Shown: positions 34,115 through 43,171 of the stretch, in pieces
How positions within the stretch are numbered: the first letter of the stretch is position 1
How the letters are laid out: each line of letters starts with the position of its first letter
Source of the DNA: UBA7803 sp040219135
Lineage (GTDB): Bacteria > Pseudomonadota > Gammaproteobacteria > Pseudomonadales > Azotimanducaceae
DNA: 64,000 nt
NCBI GenBank assembly: GCA_040219135.1
Contig: JAVJTA010000002.1
Span: forward strand, 186,001-250,000
Reading direction: 5' to 3'
Notes under the pieces: model-generated
The model's input: only the letters and a program-made list of their open reading frames with translations
The model's database searches: none
What the model was told of the DNA's origin: nothing
Translations under genes and position numbers: made by a program

Positions 34115-36652
34115 ATGCCGGCGATGCGAATCCGGTGGAACAGGCTGGGCCCGTTCGGGCTCGTCGTATGGCTCGGCCTGCCTTGGGCGGATGCGGCGGT
34201 GGGTGCATCTGCGACCGCGCCTGCGACGGCTCCAGCAGCCGCAGCCGAAGCCGTTCCGCCGGAGCCGGTGGCCGATGTGCGGCCATGGCCCGAGGGGGCG
34301 CCCACCGGTTCCTCAGGGGCCGGGGCGCAGCCCGCCGAAGCGCCGCCGGGGACCGGCGATCTGGCGAGCTCGCTGTGGGTCCCGCGAACCGAGCTGCCGG
34401 CGGAGCGTCTGGCCGGACGGATGGAATTCTGCAGCGGCGGCTATCGCGAACTGACCTTTGCCCACCCGCTCGGCAGCGATCCGGACACCTTCCCCATCCG
34501 CGGCGCCAGCGACACCGTCAGCTACGACGTCGATGGCGACATCGAGCTGGTCGGCAACGTGCGTATCGACCAGGGCAATCGAACCGTCGAGGCCGCCCGG
34601 ACGCGACTGCGCCACGACAGCCGCCGCGCCGAGGCCAGCGGCGGCGTGCGGCTGAAAGAACCCGGTCTGGTGGTCCAGGGGTCCGCGGCAGACGTCGACC
34701 TGAAGTCCGGTGCGGCAACCGTGGACAACGTCCAGTTCGTCCTGATCGACGCCGGCTTGCGCGGCGAGGCGCGCTCCCTCGGTCAGGACGAGGCCAACAC
34801 CCTGGTGATGACGGATGGTTCGTTCACCCGCTGCGAGCCGGGTAACGACAGCTGGCGGATCGGTGCCTCCTCCGTTCGAGTGGAGCAGGGCGAGGTGTTC
34901 GGTCGGGCGCGCAACGCGGTGGTCCGGGTCGGTCCGGTGCCGGTCTTCTACGCGCCGTACATCCGATTTCCGGTCAGCGACGAGCGTCAATCCGGATGGC
35001 TGTTCCCGAACCTCGGCTACTCCAACGAAGACGGCATCGACGTGTCGCTGCCTTACTATCTGAATCTCGCGCCCGACTACGATGCCACGCTGATCCCGCG
35101 CTACGTGGCCGACCGTGGTGTGGGACTGGAGGGGGAGTTCCGCCACCTTTCCGGCTGGGAGGAGACCACGCTGGCCGGCGCGTTTCTCTACGACGACGAT
35201 CTCTACGACGGTGAGCTCGAACGCGACGACTTCGATGCGCTCGCGGCCGAAGGGTTGATCAGCGGCGAGTTCGTGCCGGCGGACCGCTGGCTCTACGCCA
35301 TGGAGCACGCCGGCGGTTTCGGCAATTTCGCCACCCGCGTCGACTACACCGCCGTCAGCGACCGCGACTACTTCCGCAACCTCGGCAGTGACCTGGGTGT
35401 ATCCAGCCAGATCGAGCTGGAGCGGCGCGGCGAGATCGAGTACGCGGCCGGCGACCTGCTCGTACGGCTCTGGGCGCAGCGCTTTCAACGTCTCGACGAG
35501 GGGCTCATCGATCCCTATCAGCGGCTGCCGGAAGTCGACCTCAGTTACTCGAGACGCCTGCTCGGGCCGCTGGAGTGGTCGCTGGGCGCCTCCTACGTCA
35601 CCTTCACCCGTGACAACGACGCGTTGAGCGGAATAGCCGCGGCCGTGGGCGACCGCGCCCATGTCGAACCCCGGGTGCGCATCCCCCTTTCCTCCGCCTG
35701 GGGCTTTCTCACCCTGACCGGCGGCTATCGCTACACCGCCTACGACCTGCGCGACGTGCCCGACGCGGTGGACGCGACTCCGACCCGCAGCATCGGCCTC
35801 GGCAGCGTCAACACGGGGCTGTTCTTCGAGCGCGACCTGAATCTGTTCGGCGCGAGCGTGGTGCAGACACTGGAACCCCAGCTCTATTACCTGTATCAGG
35901 AATACGTGGATCAGGACGAGCTGCCGAGCTTCGACGCCTCCCGGCTGACGTTCGGCTACAGCCAGCTGTTCCGCGACAACCGTTTCTCCGGCGTCGACCG
36001 GATCGGCGACGCTAACCAACTCAGCGTCGGCCTCACGACCCGGTTCCTGGGTCGGCGCGACGGCCGTGAGTATTTCCGCGCCAGCGTCGGCGAGATCGTC
36101 TATTTCGACGACCGCCGGGTCACGCTGTCGGGTACCGTAGGCGACGACGAGCGGCAGACCACGTCGGCGCTCGCCGTGGAACTCGCGGCCAGCATCGCCG
36201 GCGGCTGGGGCATGAACGGCACGGTGATCTGGGATCCCAACGACGGTCAGGTGGACGAACTCGGTGCGGGGCTGCAGTACCGGCGCGACAACCGGCACAT
36301 CGTCAACCTCGGCTACCGCAAGCGCATCGAGGACAACATCGACCAGACCGATCTGTCTTTCTACTGGCCCGTGAGTGAACGCTTCGCATTGATGGGGCGA
36401 TGGAACTACGACGTGGTGAGCGGTCGAACCATTGAGGGATTCGGCGGTGTCGAGTACAACGACTGCTGCTGGCGTATCGGCCTCATGGCCCGACGCTTCA
36501 TCGACAGCCCCACCGGACGCTTCATCGACTCCGTGAAGGCGGACGAGGGTATCTTCCTGCAGATCGTTTTCAAGGGATTGGCCGGGTTCGGCAACAAGCT
36601 GGAGTCGGTGCTGGAGCGCGGCATTCGGGGTTACAGGATGGAGAATCAATGA
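34115..36652 (+). CDS. lptD: LPS-assembly outer-membrane protein LptD
   Basis: 845 residues from the ATG at 34115; the ATG at 34124 (MRIRWNRLG) is the alternative. Signal peptide, then an Ala/Pro-rich spacer, the periplasmic OstA/LptA-like jellyroll (FPIRGASDTVSYDVDGDIEL ..., VEAARTRLRHD) and a C-terminal beta barrel ending in alternating aromatic strands. The four conserved cysteines are present (MEFCSGG, FTRCEPGN, YNDCCWRIG), allowing the interdomain disulfides. It inserts LPS in the outer leaflet together with LptE. It overlaps surA by 4 nt. Confidence 0.95.
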   Translation: MPAMRIRWNRLGPFGLVVWLGLPWADAAVGASATAPATAPAAAAEAVPPEPVADVRPWPEGAPTGSSGAGAQPAEAPPGTGDLASSLWVPRTELPAERLAGRMEFCSGGYRELTFAHPLGSDPDTFPIRGASDTVSYDVDGDIELVGNVRIDQGNRTVEAARTRLRHDSRRAEASGGVRLKEPGLVVQGSAADVDLKSGAATVDNVQFVLIDAGLRGEARSLGQDEANTLVMTDGSFTRCEPGNDSWRIGASSVRVEQGEVFGRARNAVVRVGPVPVFYAPYIRFPVSDERQSGWLFPNLGYSNEDGIDVSLPYYLNLAPDYDATLIPRYVADRGVGLEGEFRHLSGWEETTLAGAFLYDDDLYDGELERDDFDALAAEGLISGEFVPADRWLYAMEHAGGFGNFATRVDYTAVSDRDYFRNLGSDLGVSSQIELERRGEIEYAAGDLLVRLWAQRFQRLDEGLIDPYQRLPEVDLSYSRRLLGPLEWSLGASYVTFTRDNDALSGIAAAVGDRAHVEPRVRIPLSSAWGFLTLTGGYRYTAYDLRDVPDAVDATPTRSIGLGSVNTGLFFERDLNLFGASVVQTLEPQLYYLYQEYVDQDELPSFDASRLTFGYSQLFRDNRFSGVDRIGDANQLSVGLTTRFLGRRDGREYFRASVGEIVYFDDRRVTLSGTVGDDERQTTSALAVELAASIAGGWGMNGTVIWDPNDGQVDELGAGLQYRRDNRHIVNLGYRKRIEDNIDQTDLSFYWPVSERFALMGRWNYDVVSGRTIEGFGGVEYNDCCWRIGLMARRFIDSPTGRFIDSVKADEGIFLQIVFKGLAGFGNKLESVLERGIRGYRMENQ

Positions 36653-37929
36653 TGACGAGAGCGATTCTGATCGGCCTGCTGGCGGCCGCGGCGGCGTTGC
36701 CTGCCCAGGGCGCCTATCGCGAGCTCGACGGCATCGTCGCCGTGGTGAACGACGACGTAGTGCTCGCCTCCGAGCTGCTGTCGCGGCTCGACACCGTGAA
36801 GAAACAGATCGCCGAGTCCAACGTTCAGGCGCCCCCCCAGGACGTGCTGGTAAGTCAGATCATGGAGCGCCTGATACTCGAGAGCCTGCAACTGCAGGAG
36901 GCGAGCCGCCGCGGCGTACAGGTGGACGACGAGACCCTGACCCGGGCGGTGGTTTCCTTTGCCGATCGTAACGGCATGACCCTGGACCAGTTCCGCGGCG
37001 CCCTGGCCAGCGACGGTATCGGCTACGGTGAGTTCCGCGAGCAGATCCGGCGCGAAATGGTGATGACCCGCCTTCAACGCAACCTGGTCGGGCGGCGCAT
37101 CGCCATCAGTGACAAGGACATCGACGATCTGCTGAACTCGCCGTACTACCAGCAGCTGTTGTCCGACGAGTATCGGGTCGGCCACATCCTGCTCACCATC
37201 GCCGACGACGCCACCAACGAGGCGGTGGAGGCGGCGCGGGCGGAGGCGCGCAGCATCGTTGCCCAGCTTCGCGAGAGCGCCAACTTCCGCGAGATGGCCA
37301 TCGCCCATTCCTCCGCGTCCACGGCGCTGGAAGGCGGCGACCTGGGCTTTCGCAAGGCCGGCGAGCTGCCGTCGCTGTTTGCCGAGGAGGTGTTGGAACT
37401 GGATATCGGCGAAACCGCGGATCCCATCGAGACCTCTGGTGGCATTCACATCGTGCAGCTGCTCGACGTGCAGGGCGCCAGCACCCAGAGCCAGCAGCAG
37501 GCCCGGGTTCGCCACATTCTGATTCAGCCCTCGGAGATTCGAAGCGACGAAGAGGCTCGCGCGCTCGTCGAGGACATCTACGAGCAGCTTCGCGGCGGCG
37601 CGAGCTTCGAAGCGCTGGCGAGCGAATACTCGGAGGATCCGGGCAGCGCGCTCGCCGGCGGCGATCTCGGCTGGACCTCGGGCGACGAATTCGTGGCCGA
37701 GTTCCGCGAAGCACTGGCGAACACGGCGACGGGCGAGCTGTCGGCGCCGTTCCGCTCCGAGTACGGCTGGCACGTGCTCGAAGTGCAGGAGCGCCGCGAG
37801 CAGGACATGAGCACGGAAGCGCGCCGCCGCATGGCGCTGCAGATACTGCATCAGCGGCGCTTCGACGAGGAGCTTCAGGAGTGGCAGAAGGAACTGCGCG
37901 ACGAGGCCTTCGTCGAGGTGCGGATCTGA
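36649..37929 (+). CDS. surA: Periplasmic peptidyl-prolyl isomerase chaperone SurA
   Basis: 426 residues from ATGATG overlapping the lptD stop. A signal peptide (ending near AQGAYREL) precedes the SurA N-domain (GIVAVVNDDVVLASELLSRL) and two parvulin domains, each with the VRHILI / GGDLG pattern (VGHILL ... GGDLGFRKAGEL; VRHILIQ ... GGDLGWTSGDEF). A C-terminal helix packs on the N-domain. It escorts outer-membrane proteins, LptD among them, through the periplasm, which fits the tight coupling with lptD. Confidence 0.95.
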   Translation: MMTRAILIGLLAAAAALPAQGAYRELDGIVAVVNDDVVLASELLSRLDTVKKQIAESNVQAPPQDVLVSQIMERLILESLQLQEASRRGVQVDDETLTRAVVSFADRNGMTLDQFRGALASDGIGYGEFREQIRREMVMTRLQRNLVGRRIAISDKDIDDLLNSPYYQQLLSDEYRVGHILLTIADDATNEAVEAARAEARSIVAQLRESANFREMAIAHSSASTALEGGDLGFRKAGELPSLFAEEVLELDIGETADPIETSGGIHIVQLLDVQGASTQSQQQARVRHILIQPSEIRSDEEARALVEDIYEQLRGGASFEALASEYSEDPGSALAGGDLGWTSGDEFVAEFREALANTATGELSAPFRSEYGWHVLEVQERREQDMSTEARRRMALQILHQRRFDEELQEWQKELRDEAFVEVRI

Positions 37930-37951
37930 CCTCGGGCAGGACGGCAGCACC

Positions 37952-38911
37952 ATGACCCTGCTGGCGGTCACCCCGGGGGAGCCCGCCGGCGTCGGTCCGG
38001 ATCTGGTCGTGACGCTGGCCAGCCGGGCGCGCGACGTGGACTGGGTGGCGGTGGCCGATCCGGATCTGCTCGTTGCCCGCGCAAGCGCGCTCGGCCTCGA
38101 GCTGAGCGTCGACACGGACCTCGACCGTCCTGCCCGTTCGGCCGGATGTCTGAGCGTCGTTCCGGTGGCGCTGCGGGCGCCGGCAGTCGCCGGTCGGCTC
38201 GACCCGGTCAACGCGCGCTACGTTCTAGAGACGCTCGAAACCGCGGCGGACGGCTGCCTGAGCGGTCGGTTCCGCGGCATGGTCACGGGCCCCGTGCAGA
38301 AGTCGGTGATCAACGATGCGGGCGTGGCATTTTCCGGCCATACGGAGTTCCTCTGCGAGCGCGCCGGTGCCGCCGACGTGCTCATGCTGCTGGTTGCCGG
38401 CGGCCTGCGGGTTGCGCTTGCCACCACCCACCTGGCGCTGCGCGCGGTGCCCGACGCCATCACGTCGGAACTGCTCGAGCGGCGCCTCGGCCTGCTCATC
38501 GATGGCCTGCGGCGGCGCTTCGGCATCGATCGTCCTCGCATCCTGGTGGCCGGACTGAATCCCCATGCGGGTGAGTCCGGATATCTCGGCCGCGAAGAGA
38601 TCGAGGTGATCGGCCCGGTTTGCGAAGCCGCGCGGCGCGCCGGCGCAGCGGTGCGGGGGCCGCTGCCCGCGGACACCCTGTTCACGCCGGAACTGCTCGC
38701 CGGTGCGGATGCGGTTCTCGCCATGTATCACGATCAGGGGCTGCCGGTGCTGAAGCACGTCGGCTTCGGCGAGGCGGTCAACGTCACCCTGGGGCTGCCG
38801 TTCATTCGCACTTCGGTGGATCACGGAACCGCGCTGGACATTGCCGGCAGCGGACGCGCCCGGGTCGGGAGCCTGCAGGCGGCGCTGGCTCTGGCCGGCG
38901 CGCTCGAATGA
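37952..38911 (+). CDS. pdxA: 4-hydroxythreonine-4-phosphate dehydrogenase
   Basis: 319 residues. PdxA signatures: TPGEPAGVGPDLV, VTGPVQKSVIND, FSGHTEFLCER, TTHLALRAVPDAIT, GLNPHAGESGYLGREE with a metal-binding histidine, MYHDQGLPVLKHVGFG and IRTSVDHGTALDIAG. It oxidises 4-phosphohydroxy-threonine in vitamin B6 synthesis. The stop overlaps the rsmA start (ATGA). Confidence 0.95.
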   Translation: MTLLAVTPGEPAGVGPDLVVTLASRARDVDWVAVADPDLLVARASALGLELSVDTDLDRPARSAGCLSVVPVALRAPAVAGRLDPVNARYVLETLETAADGCLSGRFRGMVTGPVQKSVINDAGVAFSGHTEFLCERAGAADVLMLLVAGGLRVALATTHLALRAVPDAITSELLERRLGLLIDGLRRRFGIDRPRILVAGLNPHAGESGYLGREEIEVIGPVCEAARRAGAAVRGPLPADTLFTPELLAGADAVLAMYHDQGLPVLKHVGFGEAVNVTLGLPFIRTSVDHGTALDIAGSGRARVGSLQAALALAGALE

Positions 38912-39690
38912 CGGGGCGCAGGCCGGTCGCGCGCAAACGCTTCGGTCAGCACTTTCTGGTGGACCAGGGCGTGCTCGATGCGATGGTGGCTCTGATCCGG
39001 CCGCGGGCCACGGACCGGCTGCTGGAGATCGGTCCGGGCCGCGGCGCGCTCACCGAGCACCTGCACGGCACCGCGGCGCGCTACCTGGCGATCGAGATCG
39101 ATCGCGACCTGGTGCCGTTCCTCAAGGCGCGCTTCACCGACCTCGAGGTCGTCAACGACGACGTGCTGAGGGTGGATCTGAGCGGGCTCCTCGGCGACGA
39201 CCCGCCGCGCTGGCGGGTGGTGGGAAACCTGCCTTACAACATCTCGACGCCGCTGATTGTTCGCATGCTTGATCACCTCGACGCCATCGAGGACATGCAC
39301 TTCATGCTGCAGCGCGAGGTGGCCGCACGGCTTGCCGGAAGCCCGGGCACCAAGGCCTGGGGCCGCATCGCCGTGTTGACCCAGTACCACTGCGAGGTCT
39401 ACCAGGTTCTGGACGTCGCGCCGGAGAGCTTCGATCCGCCGCCCCGGGTGTGGTCTTCGGTGGTACGCCTGATGCCGCGTCGGGACAAGCTCGGTCTGGC
39501 GGATCCGGCCGCGCTGGATCAGATCCTGCGGCAGGCGTTTTCCCAGCGCCGCAAACGCCTGGGCAACGCGTTACAATCGCTCGCGCCCGACTGGGCTGCT
39601 GCCGGCGTCGATGCCGGCCGTCGGGCCGACGATCTGAGCGTCGCCGAGTTCGTTGCCCTGGCCAACACCGTCGATGCCGGCAGGTCCTGA
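38908..39690 (+). CDS. rsmA: 16S rRNA dimethyladenosine transferase
   Basis: 260 residues from the ATG at 38908, which overlaps the pdxA stop. KRFGQHFLVD at the N-terminus, SAM motif LEIGPGRGALTEHL, acidic AIEIDRDL, the NLPYNIS catalytic loop, and the C-terminal FSQRRKRLGNAL. It dimethylates two adenosines near the 3' end of 16S rRNA during 30S maturation. Confidence 0.95.
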   Translation: MTGRRPVARKRFGQHFLVDQGVLDAMVALIRPRATDRLLEIGPGRGALTEHLHGTAARYLAIEIDRDLVPFLKARFTDLEVVNDDVLRVDLSGLLGDDPPRWRVVGNLPYNISTPLIVRMLDHLDAIEDMHFMLQREVAARLAGSPGTKAWGRIAVLTQYHCEVYQVLDVAPESFDPPPRVWSSVVRLMPRRDKLGLADPAALDQILRQAFSQRRKRLGNALQSLAPDWAAAGVDAGRRADDLSVAEFVALANTVDAGRS

Positions 39691-39703
39691 GGAGGCAGTC
39701 GCT

Positions 39704-40069
39704 GTGAAATTTACCGTCGAAGCCGAAAGCCGCTACGTCGAGCAGGAGTCCGACCCTGCCAACGAGCGCTACGTGTTCGCTTACACCATCATCATCCGCA
39801 ACCGCAGCGCCGCAGCCGGGCGTTTGATGAACCGGCACTGGTGGGTCACCGATGGACAGGGCGACGTGCAGGAAGTGGAAGGACCGGGCGTGGTGGGGCA
39901 GCAGCCGCGCATCCCGCCCGGTGAGTCGTTCCGCTACACCAGCGCTGCGCTCATTGCCACGCCGGTCGGTGCCATGCACGGCAGCTACCAGTTCCAGGAC
40001 GACGACGGCGAGGTCTTCGACGTCGAGATCCCAGCGTTTTCCCTGTGCGTGCCGACGATGGTGCATTGA
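39704..40069 (+). CDS. apaG: ApaG protein
   Basis: 121 residues from the GTG at 39704, preceded by a perfect AGGAGG eight nt upstream that settles the start. Single beta-sandwich domain: YVFAYTIIIRN, NRHWWVTDGQGDVQEVEGPGVVG, IPPGESFRYTSAAL, GSYQFQDDDGEVFDVEIPAF. The family's biochemical role is not settled (fibronectin-like fold; linked to cobalt and nucleotide phenotypes). Conserved between rsmA and apaH. Confidence 0.93.
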   Translation: MKFTVEAESRYVEQESDPANERYVFAYTIIIRNRSAAAGRLMNRHWWVTDGQGDVQEVEGPGVVGQQPRIPPGESFRYTSAALIATPVGAMHGSYQFQDDDGEVFDVEIPAFSLCVPTMVH

Positions 40070-40127
40070 TCGTGGCGGAGGGATGATGGCGCAGGCGGCG
40101 GGTCCAGCGCTCCGGCCGGGCGCCTGA

Positions 40128-40937
40128 ATGGCGACCTACGCGATCGGCGACATCCAGGGTTGTTACGACGAGTTCGAGCGGCTGCTGGAGCGCCTGCGTT
40201 TCGAGCCCGGCCGTGACCGGCTCTGGCTGGTGGGTGACCTGATCAACCGCGGGCCCAGATCCCTGGACGTGGTGCGGCAGGTGCGCGCCCTCGGTGACTC
40301 CGCCGTCGCCGTTCTGGGGAATCACGATCTGCATCTGCTGGCAATTCACTACGGCGGCCACTCACCGAAGTCCAGCGACACCTTCGATGAGCTGCTTGGC
40401 GTGGACGACGCCGACGAACTCTGTGACTGGCTGCGCCGCCTGCCGTTGCTGGTGGACGATCTGGAACTGGGCTACGTCATGAGCCATGCGGGGGTTCCGC
40501 ACATATGGGATCTCGAGCAGGCCCGAGCCCGCGCGCGGGAAGTAGAAGCCGTGCTCACCGGCAGCGGTTTCCGGGACTACTTCGCCGGGATGTACGGCAA
40601 CCGGCCGGACTGCTGGAGCGAAGATCTCGAGGGCATGGACCGCTGGCGCGTCATCACCAACTACTTCACCCGGATGCGCCTGGTGGACGAGGCCGGGCGG
40701 CTCGACTTCTCCCACAAAGGCCCGCTCGCCGAGGCGCCGTCCGGCTGGTTTCCCTGGTACGAGCTGCGTGCCCGTCATCCGTTGCCGGCGACGATTCTGT
40801 TCGGTCACTGGGCCGCGCTCGAAGGAGTGACCAACCAGGCCTGCGCGATCGCGCTCGATACCGGGTGCGTGTGGGGGCGAAGCCTGACGGCGATGTGTCT
40901 GGAGAGCGGCGAGTTCACCAGTATAGCCGCGCACTGA
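40128..40937 (+). CDS. apaH: Symmetrical bis(5'-nucleosyl)-tetraphosphatase
   Basis: 269 residues. Metallophosphatase motifs: GDIQGCYDEF, GDLINRGPRSLDVV, GNHDLHLLAIHYGG, SHAGVPHIW, and LFGHWAALEG. It cleaves Ap4A to two ADP and also removes Np4 caps from RNA. It is last in the lptD-surA-pdxA-rsmA-apaG-apaH run. The following 223 nt (40938-41160) are less GC-rich than the surroundings and should carry the prkA promoter; TGGCAC at 40962 resembles half of a sigma-54 site, but the -12 part is missing. Confidence 0.95.
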   Translation: MATYAIGDIQGCYDEFERLLERLRFEPGRDRLWLVGDLINRGPRSLDVVRQVRALGDSAVAVLGNHDLHLLAIHYGGHSPKSSDTFDELLGVDDADELCDWLRRLPLLVDDLELGYVMSHAGVPHIWDLEQARARAREVEAVLTGSGFRDYFAGMYGNRPDCWSEDLEGMDRWRVITNYFTRMRLVDEAGRLDFSHKGPLAEAPSGWFPWYELRARHPLPATILFGHWAALEGVTNQACAIALDTGCVWGRSLTAMCLESGEFTSIAAH

Positions 40938-41160
40938 GAAGATTATGCGAACAATTTTCTCTGGCACTTTCCGGTCACATGTCTACTCTAACGAGTAAGA
41001 GCCGGAGAAGTCTGCGACCTTCAGCAGAGACGGAGCGTGCCCAGCCCGGCGCGCATCTGCAGCAGGAAGTAAGCAGTCGAAGAAGAAGCGTTCGAAAATT
41101 CAGTCGGAAGATTAAGGAACGGAAAAACAGAGGGGGAAGAAGCAGCACAGGAGGCTGACG

Positions 41161-43083
41161 ATGGGTGTCTTTGAACACTATCAGGAACGCTACGACGCGG
41201 CTCAGGAAGAAGAGCTGACCCTCCACGAATACCTCGACCTCTGCAAATCCGACTCAAGCGCTTACGCCACAGCGGCCGAACGACTGCTGCTGGCCGTTGG
41301 CGAACCCGAGTTCGTCGACACGGCCCACGACCCCCGGTTATCGAGAATCTTCTCCAACAAGGTTCTCAAGCGATACCCCGCTTTCAACGAGTTCTACGGG
41401 ATGGAGGAGTCCATCGAGCAGATCGTGTCGTTCTTCCGGCACGCGGCTCAGGGCCTCGAGGAACGCAAGCAGATTCTCTATCTGCTCGGCCCCGTGGGTG
41501 GCGGCAAGAGTTCTCTCGCGGAGAAGCTCAAGTCGCTGATGCAGAAGACGCCGTTCTATGCGATCAAGGATTCGCCGGTGAACGAGTCGCCCCTCGGGCT
41601 GTTCGATCCCCTCGAAGACGGCCGGATTCTGGAGGAGGACTACGGAATTCCACGGCGCTACCTCAAGGGCGTGATGTCGCCCTGGGCGGCCAAACGCCTG
41701 AAGGAGTTCAACGGCGACATCACCCGCTTCAAGGTCGTGAAGAAGTACCCGTCGATTCTCGAGCAGATTGCAGTCTCCAAGACCGAGCCCGGCGACGAGA
41801 ACAACCAGGACATTTCGGCGCTGGTCGGCAAGGTGGACATCCGCAAGCTCGAGGACTTTGCGCAGAACGACCCGGACGCGTACTCGTACTCCGGCGCCCT
41901 GTGCAAGGCGAATCAGGGGATGATGGAATTCGTGGAGATGTTCAAAGCGCCGATCAAGGTGCTGCATCCGCTGCTGACCGCCACCCAGGAGGGAAACTAC
42001 AACGGCACCGAGGCCATCGGCGCCATGCCTTTCGACGGCATCGTTCTGGCGCACTCGAATGAGTCGGAGTGGCAGACGTTCCGCAACAACAAGAACAACG
42101 AGGCTTTCATCGATCGGGTCTACATCGTCAAGGTGCCCTACTGCCTGCGGGTATCTGAGGAGATCAAGATCTACGAGAAGCTGATCACCGAAAGCTCCCT
42201 CAGCCGCTCGCCGTGCGCGCCGGACACGCTGCGCATGCTGGCGCAGTTCTCGGTGCTGTCACGGATGAAGGAGCCGGAGAACTCGAGCGTTTTCTCGAAG
42301 ATGCGCGTGTACGACGGCGAGAACCTGAAAGACACCGACCCCAAGGCGAAGACCCTGCAGGAGTACCGCGACGCAGCCGGTGTGGACGAAGGCATGGACG
42401 GCCTGTCGACCCGGTTCGCGTTCAAGATCCTCTCCAAGGTGTTCAACTTCGACGCCAGCGAGGTGGCCGCCAACCCGGTGCATCTGATGTACGTGCTCGA
42501 GCAGCAGATCGAACGCGAACACTTCGCCGAGGAAACCCGGGAGCGGCTGATACGCTACATCAAGGAGTTCCTGGCGCCGCGCTACGTGGACTTCATCGGC
42601 AAGGAGATCCAGACCGCATACCTCGAATCCTACTCGGAGTACGGTCAGAACATATTCGACCGCTACGTCACCTATGCCGACTTCTGGATTCAGGACCAGG
42701 AGTATCGCGATCCGGAAACCGGAGACATTCTCGACCGCGCGTCCCTCAACGAAGAGCTGGAAAAGGTCGAAAAGCCGGCCGGCATCAGCAACCCGAAGGA
42801 CTTCCGCCACGAGATCGTCAACTTCGTGCTCCGCGCCAGGGCCAACAACAACGGCAAGAACCCGTCCTGGCAGAGCTACGAGAAGCTGCGCTCGGTGATC
42901 GAGAAGAAGATGTTCTCGAACACGGAGGATCTGCTGCCGGTGATTTCCTTCAATCCCAAGTCCTCCAGCGAGGAGCAGCGCAAGCACGACGATTTCGTCG
43001 CGCGCATGGTGGACCGGGGATACACGGACAAGCAGGTCCGGCTGCTGGCGGAGTGGTTCCTGCGGGTCAGGAAATCGCAGTAA
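41161..43083 (+). CDS. prkA: PrkA family serine protein kinase (YeaG)
   Basis: 640 residues with AGGAGG before the ATG. The N-terminal two thirds form an AAA-like PrkA domain with Walker A LLGPVGGGKSSLAEKL and RIFSNKVLKRYPAFNEFYGMEE; the C-terminal part is the PrkA kinase-like domain. E. coli YeaG is a stationary-phase and nitrogen-stress protein with reported kinase activity, and Bacillus PrkA has been described as a protease or kinase; the activity here is inferred. It leads the three-gene module prkA-yeaH-spoVR. Confidence 0.93.
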   Translation: MGVFEHYQERYDAAQEEELTLHEYLDLCKSDSSAYATAAERLLLAVGEPEFVDTAHDPRLSRIFSNKVLKRYPAFNEFYGMEESIEQIVSFFRHAAQGLEERKQILYLLGPVGGGKSSLAEKLKSLMQKTPFYAIKDSPVNESPLGLFDPLEDGRILEEDYGIPRRYLKGVMSPWAAKRLKEFNGDITRFKVVKKYPSILEQIAVSKTEPGDENNQDISALVGKVDIRKLEDFAQNDPDAYSYSGALCKANQGMMEFVEMFKAPIKVLHPLLTATQEGNYNGTEAIGAMPFDGIVLAHSNESEWQTFRNNKNNEAFIDRVYIVKVPYCLRVSEEIKIYEKLITESSLSRSPCAPDTLRMLAQFSVLSRMKEPENSSVFSKMRVYDGENLKDTDPKAKTLQEYRDAAGVDEGMDGLSTRFAFKILSKVFNFDASEVAANPVHLMYVLEQQIEREHFAEETRERLIRYIKEFLAPRYVDFIGKEIQTAYLESYSEYGQNIFDRYVTYADFWIQDQEYRDPETGDILDRASLNEELEKVEKPAGISNPKDFRHEIVNFVLRARANNNGKNPSWQSYEKLRSVIEKKMFSNTEDLLPVISFNPKSSSEEQRKHDDFVARMVDRGYTDKQVRLLAEWFLRVRKSQ

Positions 43084-43171
43084 TCCTGACCGTGGAGCGG
43101 ATCTCGGGCGAGCGAAGCTTGCCGGAGACCGCTTCGGCGGGACCTCGCCCTCGGTAACCATAGGCAGTTTC

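Noticed and set aside
39450..39707. Plus-strand open frame inside rsmA preceding apaG
   Set aside because: Out of frame with rsmA and ends where apaG starts from its own AGGAGG-linked GTG.
40962..40980. TGGCAC resembling the -24 half of a sigma-54 promoter before prkA
   Set aside because: At the required distance the sequence is GGTC instead of TTGC, so the -12 element is missing.
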